A stretch of DNA of 64,000 nt, taken from NCBI GenBank assembly GCA_023376005.1, contig CM042139.1:135103745-135167744 (forward strand). Reading direction: 5' to 3'. The notes below the pieces were generated by a model. That model was not told where the DNA came from. It saw only the letters and a program-made list of their open reading frames with translations, and did not search any database. The DNA is from Doryteuthis pealeii. Taxonomy: Eukaryota; Mollusca; Cephalopoda; Myopsida; Loliginidae. Below, in pieces: positions 32,716 through 43,251 of this stretch. Within the stretch, counting starts at the first letter, position 1; each line of letters opens with the position of its first letter. Both the position numbers and the translations under genes were made by a program.

Positions 32716-33028
32716 ATTGTCTGTCCCTGCTGGACAAGAGGTGACACTACTGGTGGGGTATTTAAACAGCAGCTTGGGAATTTATCACTCTCTTTCTCTT
32801 GGTCTAGCATCCACAAAACATGGGCTAGACGCGTGGTGTCTCTGTCCAATAAGTGGGGGGAGGGGCTTTGCTTCCCAACTATCAGTATGTGACTCTTATA
32901 TATGAACTCTTTCTTACTTCCAAAAGACTTTATTCCTATCTGATTTTGAATCTATGTTATGTATGTCATTCTCAATGTGCTCAGACAATAAAGTATGTAT
33001 TGTTATATATGTTGTACTTCTTTGTACG
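32716..33028. other. unassigned, least repeat-like segment
   Basis: 32730-32880 is less AT-rich and open on both strands (66-78 codons), for example QEKESDKFPSCCLNTPPVVS on the minus strand. No family is recognised. Confidence 0.3.
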
Positions 33029-33029
33029 G

Positions 33030-33077
<48 letters not shown>
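33029..33077. repeat. (TA)n microsatellite
   Basis: TA repeat at the outer edge of a PLE-type terminal repeat. Confidence 0.95.
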
Positions 33078-33079
<2 letters not shown>

Positions 33080-33235
33080 TAATTGGAGTCGTACCTAATT
33101 TTGAAAATTAATTAATTAATAATGAATTAGGCGGGAATACCTATTAAATGTATGGCTAAACAAATCGAGAAAAATCAATCTCTGTATGTACATTTCGGCC
33201 TATTAGGCCTCATCAGCAGAGCTATAGATCGGAAG
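33078..33235 (-). repeat. PLE-type terminal repeat with hammerhead
   Basis: It shares TACCTAATTTTGAAAATTAA, GCTAAACAAATCGAGAAAA and the hammerhead core with both arms at 56717-57029. It starts at a TA array, as those do. Confidence 0.7.
33180..33221 (-). ncRNA. hammerhead ribozyme, all core parts present
   Basis: Minus strand, 5' to 3': stem I CTCTG (33221-33217), CTGATGA (33216-33210), stem II GGCC (33209-33206), loop TAATA, GGCC (33200-33197), GAAA (33196-33193), palindromic stem III ATGTACAT (33193-33186, sharing the last A), cleavage base A (33185), stem I CAGAG (33184-33180). Stems I and II are fully complementary. The conserved boxes fit the hammerhead consensus, and the AUA before the cut obeys the NUH rule. 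A stem III this short usually needs dimers, as known for PLE and other retroelement hammerheads. Tertiary loop contacts were not assessed. Confidence 0.85.
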
Positions 33236-33312
33236 ACCGCCCTGTGCGTGATTTGAAACCGGACTGCCAAGCTGACAGGCCGATCCCATAACCCCAACAC
33301 CAAACGAACTTC
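33236..33312 (-). repeat. tRNA-like segment upstream of the hammerhead
   Basis: The minus strand shows TTGGTGTTGGGGTTATGGGA (A-box/D-arm-like) and, about 30 nt on, CCGGTTTCAAATCACG (B-box-like with one extra T). The anticodon arm does not fold well, so this is a SINE-like or promoter-like head and not a tRNA gene. Confidence 0.35.
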
Positions 33313-33418
33313 TTAGATTTTTTATGATTTGTTTAGAGTAGGTTAACATTCCTCTTCTAGTGACTTTATTACACGACGATGTGGTAAGTTGTAAACAAGG
33401 TTTGTTTAGAATGGCTTT

Positions 33419-33477
33419 TTGTGTGTGTGTGTGTGTGTGTGTATGTGTGTGTGTGCGTGCGTGCGTGTGTGTGTGTT
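33419..33477. repeat. (GT)n microsatellite
   Basis: GT repeat with GC and GA variants. Confidence 0.95.
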
Positions 33478-34425
33478 GGAAGGTTATTATGAGCCTTCTA
33501 ACGTATTATAAGAGCACATAACCTATTCTTATAAACCTGTCAATAGTAGTTTATGTGTATGTTGCCATAGTTTACAATGGATATTGTGATCGTAGTATAT
33601 GAACTTGTCTAAGGAGACTTGCTATTATCGAAGAGATGCTACCAGCTTACTTAAAACACATGATCTCTATTGAATCTGAAGTCTCGTAGTGAAAAAAAAT
33701 GATCTTATTGTTTGCTTCAGGCTATACAGCAAAGATTCTGCTTGCTTGGATGTCTATATCTGAGCAACAATTGGTCCCTTTCATTCCCCATTAAGATTAC
33801 CTTTTAAAGAACGGATAAAAACATTGCTAGAACTTTCCAGATTGATATTTAATTCTTAAAAATAAGTTGTTTTTGTTTTTCTTTCAGTTGTTCTTTCTCT
33901 AGGATGTAAAACATTTTCAGCATCCCAGGAAACTTTCTGTCAGAACAACTACATCACATCAAAAGATGAGAATAAACGTTCAAATTATCATGGCAATGTT
34001 TCATCTCAGAAGACCAGACAGTATTGACACCTGAATACTTTACAATTTTTCTCTGCATAACTAATTATTATAGGAATCGCAAGTTGATTTATTTTCTATA
34101 TCCAGCTTCCTAATTGTAGGTTATTTTAACAAAAACTTAAATTATATCATTTTAATTTATACTTCTAACTTTAAATTTAACTGTTTGGTTGAAATTTCAG
34201 TATGATCAAAAAAGAAACACACATGTATGATGAACATATAGGTTTATGAATGGCAACGATTTAAATTTTAAAAACTGTAAGCAAAACGACGTTGATACTG
34301 TAAATGTTGTTTATCGTCAAATATTTTGAAATTGTATTAGTGGTGCTTTCAAAGACCATACGATTTTTTGTTTTCATGTTTGTACTTTGATGATTCATGA
34401 AAGTTTGTACTTAACCAACCACTTA
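33478..34425. other. unassigned spacer
   Basis: Nothing is recognised. Confidence 0.4.
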
Positions 34426-34570
34426 TGCGTCCTATCATGGTGTAATGGTTAACAAGCTAGTCTTACAATTCCATTATTATTTAATGGAGAGTGTAATCCT
34501 CGCCGAATTGATCATAGTAGCGACTTTGTGTCACATCCTATCCGTGGCAAACTAGTAAGATAAATACTTA
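34426..34570 (+). repeat. SINE-B with tRNA-derived head
   Basis: GCGTCCTATCATGGTGTAAT, GGTTAACAAGCTAGTCTTAC, then TGTAATCCTCGCC in place of the B box, then TTTGTGTCACATCCTATCCG. The last block is also the SINE-A 3' end, suggesting the two families share a tail. Confidence 0.7.
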
Positions 34571-34573
34571 CAT

Positions 34574-34845
34574 ACTCAACCACTTTGCCACGGGTAGTAT
34601 GAGAAACTAGGTCAGTTTTTAAGCGGTGTAAATATAGTTTGAATTCCGAATTTTCCGCCTCGTTGTCCGATTTCTTTATCAAGGCTTAAGAACCAAACAT
34701 ATCTATTACTTACACATACCTTGAAAGAGAAGTGAAGAAACACCCAGTTCCTAACCGCATCAGCTGTCTAGTCCAGTACTTGAGTTATTGATTATATTTC
34801 CTACGAGGGTAACAGTTATGCCACGCACATCTCCCATTTTATGAA
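34574..34845 (-). repeat. SINE-A, nearly full length
   Basis: Minus strand: GGGAGATGTGCGTGGCATAA head, CCCTCGTAGGAAATATAATC, then the usual body to GACCTAGTTTCTCATACTAC. It sits tail-to-tail with the SINE-B copy. Confidence 0.8.
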
Positions 34846-34944
34846 AGTATGTTTGTACATTTTAAAAACAATTGTTGAACGGAATTCATTAAAGAAACAG
34901 AAGGATTTAAAAATATTTATTTTTCTCCAAGAATTGCATATCTA

Positions 34945-35265
34945 ATATATTAGGGTGTTAAGAAAGTAATTACACTTTACCTGAGAGAATTTAAAGCAAA
35001 GGTAATTTAGATTCATTAAATATTAGTGTGTTCAGAAAATATTCAAGTTTAATTATAGAGGATTTAAAACATATGTAATATAAATTTATTTAAGTATTAT
35101 CCTGTTCGGAAAATAATTACGCTTCATCCAGAAAGTATACAAAAAAGTTAAATGTATTTAAATATTAGCACGTTGGGAAAGTGATTACGTTTTAGTAGAG
35201 ATGAAACAAAAACGAATCGAAGTTAAATTTATTTAAATTTTAGGGTGTTCGAAAAGGGTCAGGAA
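34945..35265. repeat. degenerate tandem repeat, ~74-bp unit, 4.3 copies
   Basis: Units start near 34945, 35019, 35092, 35160 and 35236. Each begins TATTAGGGTGTTCGGAAAGT-like and ends AAATTTATTTA-like. The unit start resembles a mariner inverted-repeat end. Confidence 0.7.
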
Positions 35266-35995
35266 ATAATGAACTTTTACCATATTAGTCCAGTTTAAAG
35301 GTACGGTATTTTTAACCCGAAAGTAAACATTTTACCTCATTTATCCAATGCACTTATTATTGGGAAACAACAAAATGCTGGTAAACAGGATCAAACCTGA
35401 CCCGTTAAAAACACAAACCAATTATGAGTTAAATTTATTCAAATATCAAACAAATTTATCAAAGAGGACGTAAAAACAAATTCATTTATGTAACATATAA
35501 TACAGGATAACAAAAGAGCAAGTTTTTTTATTCCCCGTAAATATTTTGTCCATTCCTTTGTTTGTGATTATGCCGCCATTTATAAAATATTCAAGTGATC
35601 GAATATGTAAATATCCATGTGCTAAATCTGAAGTGATGTCGAAGAATCTCCCGTCCTAACGATATTATCCTTTCCTGTGTTGGTGAGTAGTCTATGAAAA
35701 TATTGTTGATTACATTTTCATTATAATACTAAAATACATTTGACATACATGTGTTTGTATATCTTCGTTTGTAAAATATTTCTAATAAAAAAAGCTAATG
35801 CAAAAAAAAGTGAACATAAACATTTCCATTTTAGAGTAAAAATATGAAATCATACTCTATAATGGAAAAAAATAATTTCCGCCTCAGGCACAAATGTCAT
35901 AGCACATAATTAATAGTATATATGACTTACTTCACTGGAGTAAATTCTGTGAATTATGAAATCTTTTGATTCTGTCACGAGTATAAACATTATCT
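35266..35995. other. unassigned AT-rich spacer
   Basis: It holds a short inverted pair GGGTCAGG (35257) and CCTGACCC (35395). No gene is seen. Confidence 0.4.
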
Positions 35996-36041
35996 ATCTA
36001 TTAATCTTTCTCTCTTTCTTTTTCTCTCTCTCTCTCTCCTA

Positions 36042-36097
<56 letters not shown>

Positions 36098-36290
36098 ATG
36101 TGTGTGTGTAGTTACATGTATCTTTGTAAATATATATAACATCTAAATATATCTCTCTATGTCAATCTGTCTGTCCATCTGTTGGTCATTGTCTGTCTGT
36201 CTGTCTGTCTGTCTTTCTCTGTCTCTGTCTCTGTTTCTGACTCTGTCTCTCTCTGTCTGTCTCTCTCTGTCTGTCTGTCTGTCTCTCTCG

Positions 36291-36342
<52 letters not shown>

Positions 36343-36416
36343 TGCTAGGTATAATATACTTACACATAAAAACACACACACATATCAATCTTGCTGTATA
36401 TGATATACTTCCATGT

Positions 36417-36483
<67 letters not shown>

Positions 36484-36607
36484 TGTGAGAGAGAGAGAGA
36501 GGGGGTAGAGAGACGATACATATATATGTATATAATAACATATATATAATATATATATAAACGAATCAAGAAAGATATAATAATAAAAAATTTGTATACA
36601 TTTAAAA

Positions 36608-36690
<83 letters not shown>

Positions 36691-36700
36691 AATAAAGGAA
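35996..36700. repeat. compound microsatellite cluster
   Basis: (CT)n, (TA)n and (GT)n to 36115; (CTGT/CTCT)n at 36165-36288; TA arrays at 36290-36340 and 36420-36470; (GA)n 36471-36500; (CA)n 36610-36654; TA to 36687. All long frames here are repeat translations. Confidence 0.95.
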
Positions 36701-37155
36701 ATGGAGCAAGAGACATGAAAACATATCTCTAAATATTCAAGTATATAGGTACGTATATATAAGAAGTGTATTATTTAATTGTTACCAATAAAAGTATGCA
36801 TACAATTTTTCGTTTGATGGTATATGTTTATGTCCCCACGCTGCGCGTGAGATTGCATAATGTGATAGCCTATCTGTCTGGTAATTTTAACATATATTAA
36901 ATTGCATATCTTATATTTTAATAGCAAGGTGTCTGGATCGATACAATAAACACTGAAATATTTTGAAGTGACAATTCTATGTAGGTGTGGTGTCGCAGTT
37001 TCTGTCGCATCGTCACTGATGACGTTCGTAACGGCTTCCTTTAATTATTTACCTTGTTTTTCCTTAGATAAACCAATAGATATTAAGAAAGTAACATTTA
37101 TCACCAGTTTTTACATTGGAATCATTATGTTCTTCCATACTCACCGTTGAACAGA
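36701..37155. other. unassigned spacer
   Basis: Nothing is recognised. Confidence 0.4.
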
Positions 37156-37280
37156 GTGCGTCCCATCGGTGTGTAATAGTTAGTAAGCTAGTCTCACAGA
37201 TCCATTAATAGTGAATAGCGAACTTCCGTAGATGACCTTACTATGTGAACAGTGACTTCATTTTGCAATAGCAGCAGTTT
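37156..37280 (+). repeat. SINE-B with tRNA-derived head
   Basis: GCGTCCCATCGGTGTGTAAT, AGCTAGTCTCACAGATCCAT, AATAGCGAACTTCC. The B box is mutated. Confidence 0.65.
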
Positions 37281-37356
37281 TACATCCGGCAAGTCATTGA
37301 AAATCTGTGTTTTCATTACATTCGCATGTACTATAAAAGCAAAAGTAAAATATTAC

Positions 37357-37695
37357 TAGTCGAGAGGGGGGGTGTTACATAATCTATGCGGTTGCATAAG
37401 ATTATTGTCAATCCCCTGTATTTCTAAAGGGATGGCTCTTTTCATATCACGGGCGGGACTTTCCACGGAATAGTACAGAAAGCCTGCCAAATGACGTGAA
37501 GTCACGTGGGACCAGGTTTGGTCCTCAGTTTTCAGTTGGACGTCGGGCAGTGAGGATGTCCTGCCTTAACTGTGACTCACTCTGCATACGCGCGCTATGT
37601 TAGTCAGATATTTAGTTACATGAAATGTATAGTTAAGGAAATAAAAGCTTAAGAAAAATAACACGGTCTTGTGATTAATGGGTGTCTTGGTAACA
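37357..37695 (+). mobile_element. 3' LTR with polypurine tract
   Basis: The LTR (37373-37695, 323 bp) starts TGTTAC and ends GTAACA, perfect inverted termini. Immediately upstream is AGTCGAGAGGGGGGG, a polypurine tract as used to prime plus-strand synthesis. GGAAATAAAAGC near 37640 could be its poly(A) signal. No pol sequence is recognised upstream. The superfamily is unassigned. Confidence 0.6.
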
Positions 37696-37879
37696 GGACT
37701 GATTGGAAGAAGAAATGAGCCAAGTGCGACCGATCATCAAGACGCAAGAAGAGATGTTAGAAGAAACCTAGAACTTAAGATGTCAAAGACGTCAGAAGAA
37801 CAATAGAAGTAAGAGTAAAGAAGAAGGGTATGCAACAGGTGGCTTAATGTCAGTAACAGCGCTAGACCAAGGAGATTGT

Positions 37880-38036
37880 TTTGCGTCTGAGGCAGAGCAC
37901 CACACCTACCATCCACTCATCACTTTACCGTACAGGTCCCTGTCCTACTCATACGTTGAGTTGGCGAAAGTCGGTATCGATCCAGGAATCGTGCGATTCC
38001 GAAGCAAGTGCTTTACCGACTGAGCTAAACCGGCCA
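37880..38036 (-). repeat. SINE-C with tRNA-derived head
   Basis: Minus strand from 38035: GGCCGGTTTAGCTCAGTCGG and TAAAGC form a D-arm/A box, and TTCCTGGATCGATACCGAC a B box, at tRNA spacing. The acceptor pairing is incomplete, no CCA-side structure fits, and a body continues to about 37890. It is a tRNA-derived retroposon and not a gene. Confidence 0.6.
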
Positions 38037-38039
38037 CCC

Positions 38040-38473
38040 GCCTTGAATAAAGTAGACCCTAGTAACCCCAGACTTTACAGTAACGTCGGGTTGCTAATAT
38101 TATATAACTGTACCCCTAGGAATGGAGACATCTCACCTAAAATATTACATTATCTATTTCATGAATTTGGTTTTAAAATCGAAATCCAAACAAATCTAAA
38201 AGTTGCCGACATCCTGGACATCTCTTTAGACCTTACCGATGGATCTATGTCCCATTTTCAAAACCCAGCCAAACACATTGTTATATTAACACAGGTTCTA
38301 ACCATTCAAAACAGGAATTTTAGCAAATACCTATCTGCATATCAACTAGGTTATCAAATAATTCCTCCAATAACAACATCTTTAAGGGCCATCGCTGAGC
38401 AGATGATCATCAGTAGATTGAACAGTGGGTTAACATGTTACAGCAAAGCTTTCAAACAAACCAGGAATGACTA
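38040..38473 (+). pseudogene. reverse transcriptase relic with lost catalytic Asp
   Basis: An open frame from inside SINE-C to 38474 encodes YSNVGLLILYNCTPRNG, then FGFKIEIQTNLKVADILDIS, LDLTDGS. This matches the YRDDGL…ETNLK…DFLDVTLDL stretch of an RT found in many invertebrates. YRDD has become YSNV, so the enzyme would be dead even though the frame is open. Confidence 0.65.
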
Positions 38474-38474
38474 G

Positions 38475-38580
38475 CTGGGAATATTCCCGATTATATCAGT
38501 CTTTAAGCTCACCTGATTTGAATCTTCTGAACTATTACGTTTGGGAGACCACGGAAAGCTGTGTTAAGAATGTATTTACC
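38475..38580 (+). pseudogene. mariner transposase scrap
   Basis: One frame reads LSSPDLNLLNYYVWETTE, the block around the last catalytic Asp of mariner transposases (SPDLxPxDYxVW). Nothing else of the element is recognised. Confidence 0.6.
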
Positions 38581-38720
38581 CAACTCCTATGCCGGGGATA
38601 GGGTGTGACTCACAGTCATTTACCACGGGAGTCCAGTTGCTTTGAATTTAAAGTTTCCCTTCTCCTTAACTGGTTGCCGTATTAAGGTTAAAACGACCAG
38701 TCTCTCCTTTTTGTTTGGAA
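38581..38720 (-). repeat. SINE-A 3' half
   Basis: CCGGGGATAGGGTGTGACTC, TTTACCACGGGAGTCC and CCTTCTCCTTAACTGGTTGC match the SINE-A tail in minus orientation. Confidence 0.6.
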
Positions 38721-38789
38721 GTCGGTTAGGAAGACCTTTTCTTTTTTGGTTATGTTTTCTTCTTGTGTTGTGCAGAATTTTACAATTTA

Positions 38790-39130
38790 TATTATATTCT
38801 TGTCTATATTTGTGTCTATTGTCTTATATGTAGTATTATCACTTAGTATTTCCTGGATTTTTAAAAATTATAATATGTCTTTTTTAGGATGTCTATTGCG
38901 CTTCCTTTGTCAGGTTCTTTTATGACTATGCCGTCGTTTTCTGTTGGTTTTATAAAGCTTGTTTTTATTCATGTGATAGTTTGTTGTGTGTGTTTTTCTT
39001 TCCCCGTAAGTTGCAGTTCCAGGGTTTAGGGAAAATATATTTAGATCGCTGTTCTTACTTCTTTCTGGGAAGACATTTTTATTAGGTAATAATTTGTATT
39101 ATTCTTGTTTTCGAACTTAGATTGCATTTT
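38790..39130 (-). pseudogene. PLE RT N-terminal relic
   Basis: Minus-strand frames show DGIVIKEPDKGSAIDIL, then YYNF, then IQEILSDNTTYK, matching the VIKxADKGxAxVI…YY…LxDxxTY block at the start of PLE reverse transcriptases. It is broken by a frameshift. Confidence 0.6.
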
Positions 39131-39924
39131 GGGGTGGGGAATTAAGTGGAAATAAATACAATATATATATATATATATATTATATATATTATTATACTAA
39201 ACCTGGGATTTTCACCTTTTAATGTATAAAGTCTTTTTTCCTGGTTAGCTTAATGACACGAAATTAATACTAAATTAATCCTTAGTTTTAGGATTACTTA
39301 ATGTTTGAAAAAAATCTATTTTAATTGGTTCTAATTAGTCGTAATTTGCAATTAAATCAAAAAATGACCCGTCCCTGTCTTTACATTCTGCATAACTCTC
39401 TTTTCTTCTCTATATGCGAGTGAAGGAGAGATGGGATAGTGATTAACAGAGACATTTTTAACAACTCACCAGCACGTAATAAAATTCCAGTGTCCATTTC
39501 AATTTAAATTAGGTCAGACTAGATATACCCAATTCGTTGAAAAGTCCGTGTTTTTAAAAAAATACAATTCTGACCGACACGTTTGAAAAAAAAATACCAA
39601 AAATCAGGGAATTATCCGATTTTAATGAAATTTTCAGTGTTGATTTAGCAATGAATTAATCTTATAATACATTATTTATGTTATTTCAAAACTTTCTGAT
39701 TTTTTCAGGTCACTTAACTTTGACCCCCCTGTTTTTGGGGTCCAAAATATCGGTGTGGTATATATGTGATTGATACTATTTTCTGCATAAATAAAAAGAC
39801 TAAAGACAGAAGGTGTGAATAGAAGAAAAAAGTTTTTTTTAAAGAATCTGCTCGGGTAGTAAATAAGGTAGTTATTTACTATCCGATTGAAAATAAAATG
39901 AAAATAAAAACAAAAAAATAATTT
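39131..39924. other. (TA)n and unassigned spacer
   Basis: TA array at 39161-39190. The rest is AT-rich with no recognised feature. Confidence 0.5.
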
Positions 39925-40140
39925 TTGGAGTATTATTTGTATTATTCAGACTATTGTCCTCATCTTCATTGTTATCTGTACAACGTTTCGGCCGATGTGC
40001 ACTCCGGCGTTCTTCAGGTAGTTCTTGTCGGACTCGGGAACCTTCTTGTAATCGGGAGCCATCACGGAACTTTTAACCTAACCCTTTATTCAGTCCACGG
40101 GGATATCCTGTTCTCATTCCACTAACCATAGCTGGGGTAC
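39925..40140 (-). repeat. PLE-type terminal repeat with hammerhead-like core
   Basis: Minus strand: CTGAAGA (40017-40011), a long hairpin with GCCG/CGGC base, then GAAA (39989-39986) and ACGTTGTAC. Stem I is not complementary. The same sequence, more decayed, is at 2425-2500. Confidence 0.5.
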
Positions 40141-40189
40141 AGGTGTTAAGTTGTGTTAATTATTATTCTATATTCCTGCTGCCCCTGAC

Positions 40190-40570
40190 TAGGATTGAAC
40201 CTGCAGTCTAGAGATAACTGGCATTTAGAACTGTCTTAATCTAACTCCTTTATCTACTAGGATATGTGTTCAATTGGACCATCCAATGTGATTTTTTTTC
40301 AATACCATAAGTTACAATTTATTTTGTTAGCATCTTTTATTAATTTATTAATTTTATTAATTTATTAAGTAGCATCTTGGCAGGCTTCTTGATCGAAATT
40401 GATCGAAAAAAATCATTTTAAATGTATCAAAAATAAATTACGTGTAATATTATTTTGCTTTTTTACTGATGCTCATTATGTTACTACTAATGAAAAGCAG
40501 ACGATATTTTGGCAGATCCTACTCTTTAGCGAGAGCTTAATGGGTGACCCAACGGGTCACGTTTTGTCTA

Positions 40571-40572
<2 letters not shown>
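40190..40572 (-). repeat. TA-bounded dispersed element
   Basis: Minus strand begins ACTAGACAAAAC against a TA array and has a perfect 7-bp hairpin, GTGACCC-GTT-GGGTCAC, at 40560-40544. It shares the organisation, though not the sequence, of the elements at 19751 and 48201. The far end is uncertain. Confidence 0.5.

Positions 40573-40622
<50 letters not shown>
40573..40622. repeat. (TA)n microsatellite
   Basis: Uninterrupted TA repeat. Confidence 0.95.
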
Positions 40623-41214
40623 CTTGTATAATGTTTTTTGTGTACGAATCAAACTCAAGAATTTCCAGAGGGTCAGCATGTAAATCATAAAGGTTAAAAG
40701 ACAAGTGTAAGTTTGTTGGTTCACTAAAAATAGAATACTGTGCAAGAAAATAAATTTATTTTTATGATCAGATTTCACCTGAAGAAAAAAAGATCCTAAA
40801 AAGATAGGCGCGTGATATTCAGTAAACTAATTTCATTACAGCGACGAAATTATAATTAAATGATTCAATAGAGTCATTCAGTTAAACGTCACGATGCTAG
40901 TTATCACATAAAAGTTTTTGTTTCTTCAGTATTTTCGATTGGGGGTTGTTTTTATTTTATTTTTTGTATAAACGACGTTTCCTAATTGATGTTAGTCAGG
41001 AAGACAAATTGGGTCCATAGTAATGGTATTGATAGTGTCAGCAGTAAACCAGACGTTTTTTTTAAATTCTTTTTTACTTTTATTGATACAAAAATATATA
41101 TAATTATAGGTATTACTTAAAAAACGATATTTGGATAGATAATGATTTAATAAAACGTTTACTTCGTGGGGATGATTATTATTCTATTTGTTTGAGGATT
41201 TAAAAGCCAGAAAT
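40623..41214. other. unassigned spacer
   Basis: Nothing is recognised. Confidence 0.4.
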
Positions 41215-42095
41215 CGCAGCTAATATAAAAGGATGTCCGATAAATAAGGTACATGCATTTAATCGGATCAATACTGTGTAGCCTAGAGAAGGTAGCAAGA
41301 GGAATTGACCTCTATGTAAATTCAGATGATCTAGCGCTTCTAATGAATACATCCACAGAAGCCGAATTACTGATTCATAGTCTAGTGAAGGCAGAACAGC
41401 CATTAGACGCTGTGTGGAAGTAGTAATATCTCATTTACAGAAACCAATGTCAATACAATCCAACAAAAATAAAAGAGATAGTAAGTTATAGACATTAAAT
41501 CTAATATCTGCATAGCCCAGAGAACAAGAGGCATTGGCCTCTATGTGAACTCAGATAAATCGCAGTTCATGCGTTTTAAACTAGATGTAAACATCTTCAC
41601 ATTTGATGATAAGTCTCTGAAGTTCGTACAATATTGCACGTGCCTAGGTAGTAATATCTCGTCTACTGAAAGCGATCTCAATATACGCATAGGAAAGGCA
41701 TAGACTGCTATTGACAAATTATCGATCATATTGAAATCTGATCTCTCTGATAAGATAAAACGAGAAATCTTTTAAGTTGTAACCGTGTCAGTGCTACTTC
41801 ATGGCTGCGCCGCTTGGACTCTAACGAGAAAAAGTTATATACACAACGATGCTGTGTGCTGTCTTAAACAAATCCAAGTAAGATGAACAAAAATTGATGT
41901 ACACTGCTGGTGAAGTAAGGACGATTTCATATGCGACGTTCTCGCGTGGACACCTACACATGGAAACTCCTACGTATGTCAATCAGCAAAAACATACATC
42001 TGACAGCTCTGTAAGGGGAAATGACCGATAGGGACAGTTAGTGAAAGAATCATAAAAATCCCTGATGTCAGCATGACCTGATAATAATGATGATT
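41215..42095 (+). pseudogene. LINE-S, RT C-terminal half, internally rearranged
   Basis: The 5' part (41250-41460) and the main part (41500-42060) both contain the GLYVNSD and SNISSTE/SFTE blocks, so part of the ORF is present twice. Then DVNIRIGKA, SDLSDKIKREI, LLHGCAAWTLTR, and a degraded end. It ends in TGATAATAATGATGATT (42070-42087), the usual LINE-S tail. Several stops. Confidence 0.8.
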
Positions 42096-42299
42096 AAATT
42101 GACTGGAATTTATAAAATTCTGAAAGCTGTAAACACAGATCACAAACGATATGCAATGCTTTTTTTATAACTGTCAGAACAGTCTTAATAATTGAGCTCA
42201 TGCGTATGTGGCGATCATAAATCAGTTGATATACCTACACAATTATTACATTGCATAATTACTGCACAGTTTTAATTAGTAAGGTATCTAGGAACGGTA

Positions 42300-42600
42300 A
42301 GGTGCCATTGGATTTTAACCTAGTAATCAAAACCCAGAACAAATTAACTTACAAAGTATACGGCAAAGCCACGAACAAAAATAACTACATACACTTTTAC
42401 TCCCAACACAACAACAAAATTAAAACGTGACTTATAATTGGCATCTTGCTACGGGGACTGCCAATATGCAGTCCACAGTACCTACCAGAGAAATACAAAC
42501 ACATTTAAAACTCTCTCACAACCTTAAAAATACCCTAGACACTTCAAACTAAACGCAAAGAAAAGAAACACTCAAAATACGATCAACTACGAAACAAAAA
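42300..42600 (+). pseudogene. PLE RT C-terminal relic
   Basis: Frames read YKVYGKATNKNNYIHFYSQH, NNKIKT, LIIGILLRGLPICSPQYLPE, then a decayed KYPRHF-like part. This is the block after YxDD of PLE RT, also seen at 4790-4990 (TKRGIIIDFYLRALRICIPK). Confidence 0.7.
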
Positions 42601-43069
42601 AATACTGTTTATGCGAATCAGCGGTTATTGCGAACTCAAAGACCATAAAACAAAGGCCCGGTTTTCCACCTTGTGCCAGCCATCGCAAAACTAGAGAAAA
42701 AAAATCAAAATAGACAAAACAACAAAATAGACAAAACAACAACAACAACAAAAAAAAAAAAAAAAAAAAACAGTAAAACGCAAAAATTGTAGAATCTCTG
42801 AAATACATCAAAACAAAAAAAGAAAACTTCCAATCTCCCATCACAACTGTAGACCAAACAGACACAAGCCACTCTATGGCGCCTCCATTCTCCCTAGCCA
42901 TTCAATTACCCTGACCGCAACTCTTTGTAACGCAAATCCACTGTATCCTTGTTGACACTCCCCCTTCCCTTCTCGATCTTTTCCCTCACACTTTCCGACG
43001 CATCCGCCCTTTCCCTCATCTTCATTTATTACACCAAAAAATATTATCTATAAAAAATAAACATTAAAA
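42601..43069. other. unassigned, with A-rich tract
   Basis: (CAA)n and A tract at 42740-42771. The 42900-43030 portion is C/T-rich. The 104-codon antisense frame is a low-complexity artefact. Confidence 0.4.
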
Positions 43070-43200
43070 TATATTACATAACATAATTCCTTACATTCTG
43101 ATTTACTGTATACCATACAGTGCTATTTTTCTTATTCAAAAAACGTAACAAAAGAATTTGGCTGATTTGGGGGGGGGAGCTGGAACGGAATAATTGCATT

Positions 43201-43251
<51 letters not shown>

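Noticed and set aside
33236..33312. possible tRNA gene next to the hammerhead
   Set aside because: The B-box-like sequence has an extra T and the anticodon stem fails.
37963..38035. possible tRNA gene
   Set aside because: A and B boxes are present, but the acceptor and anticodon arms do not fold properly and a SINE body follows.
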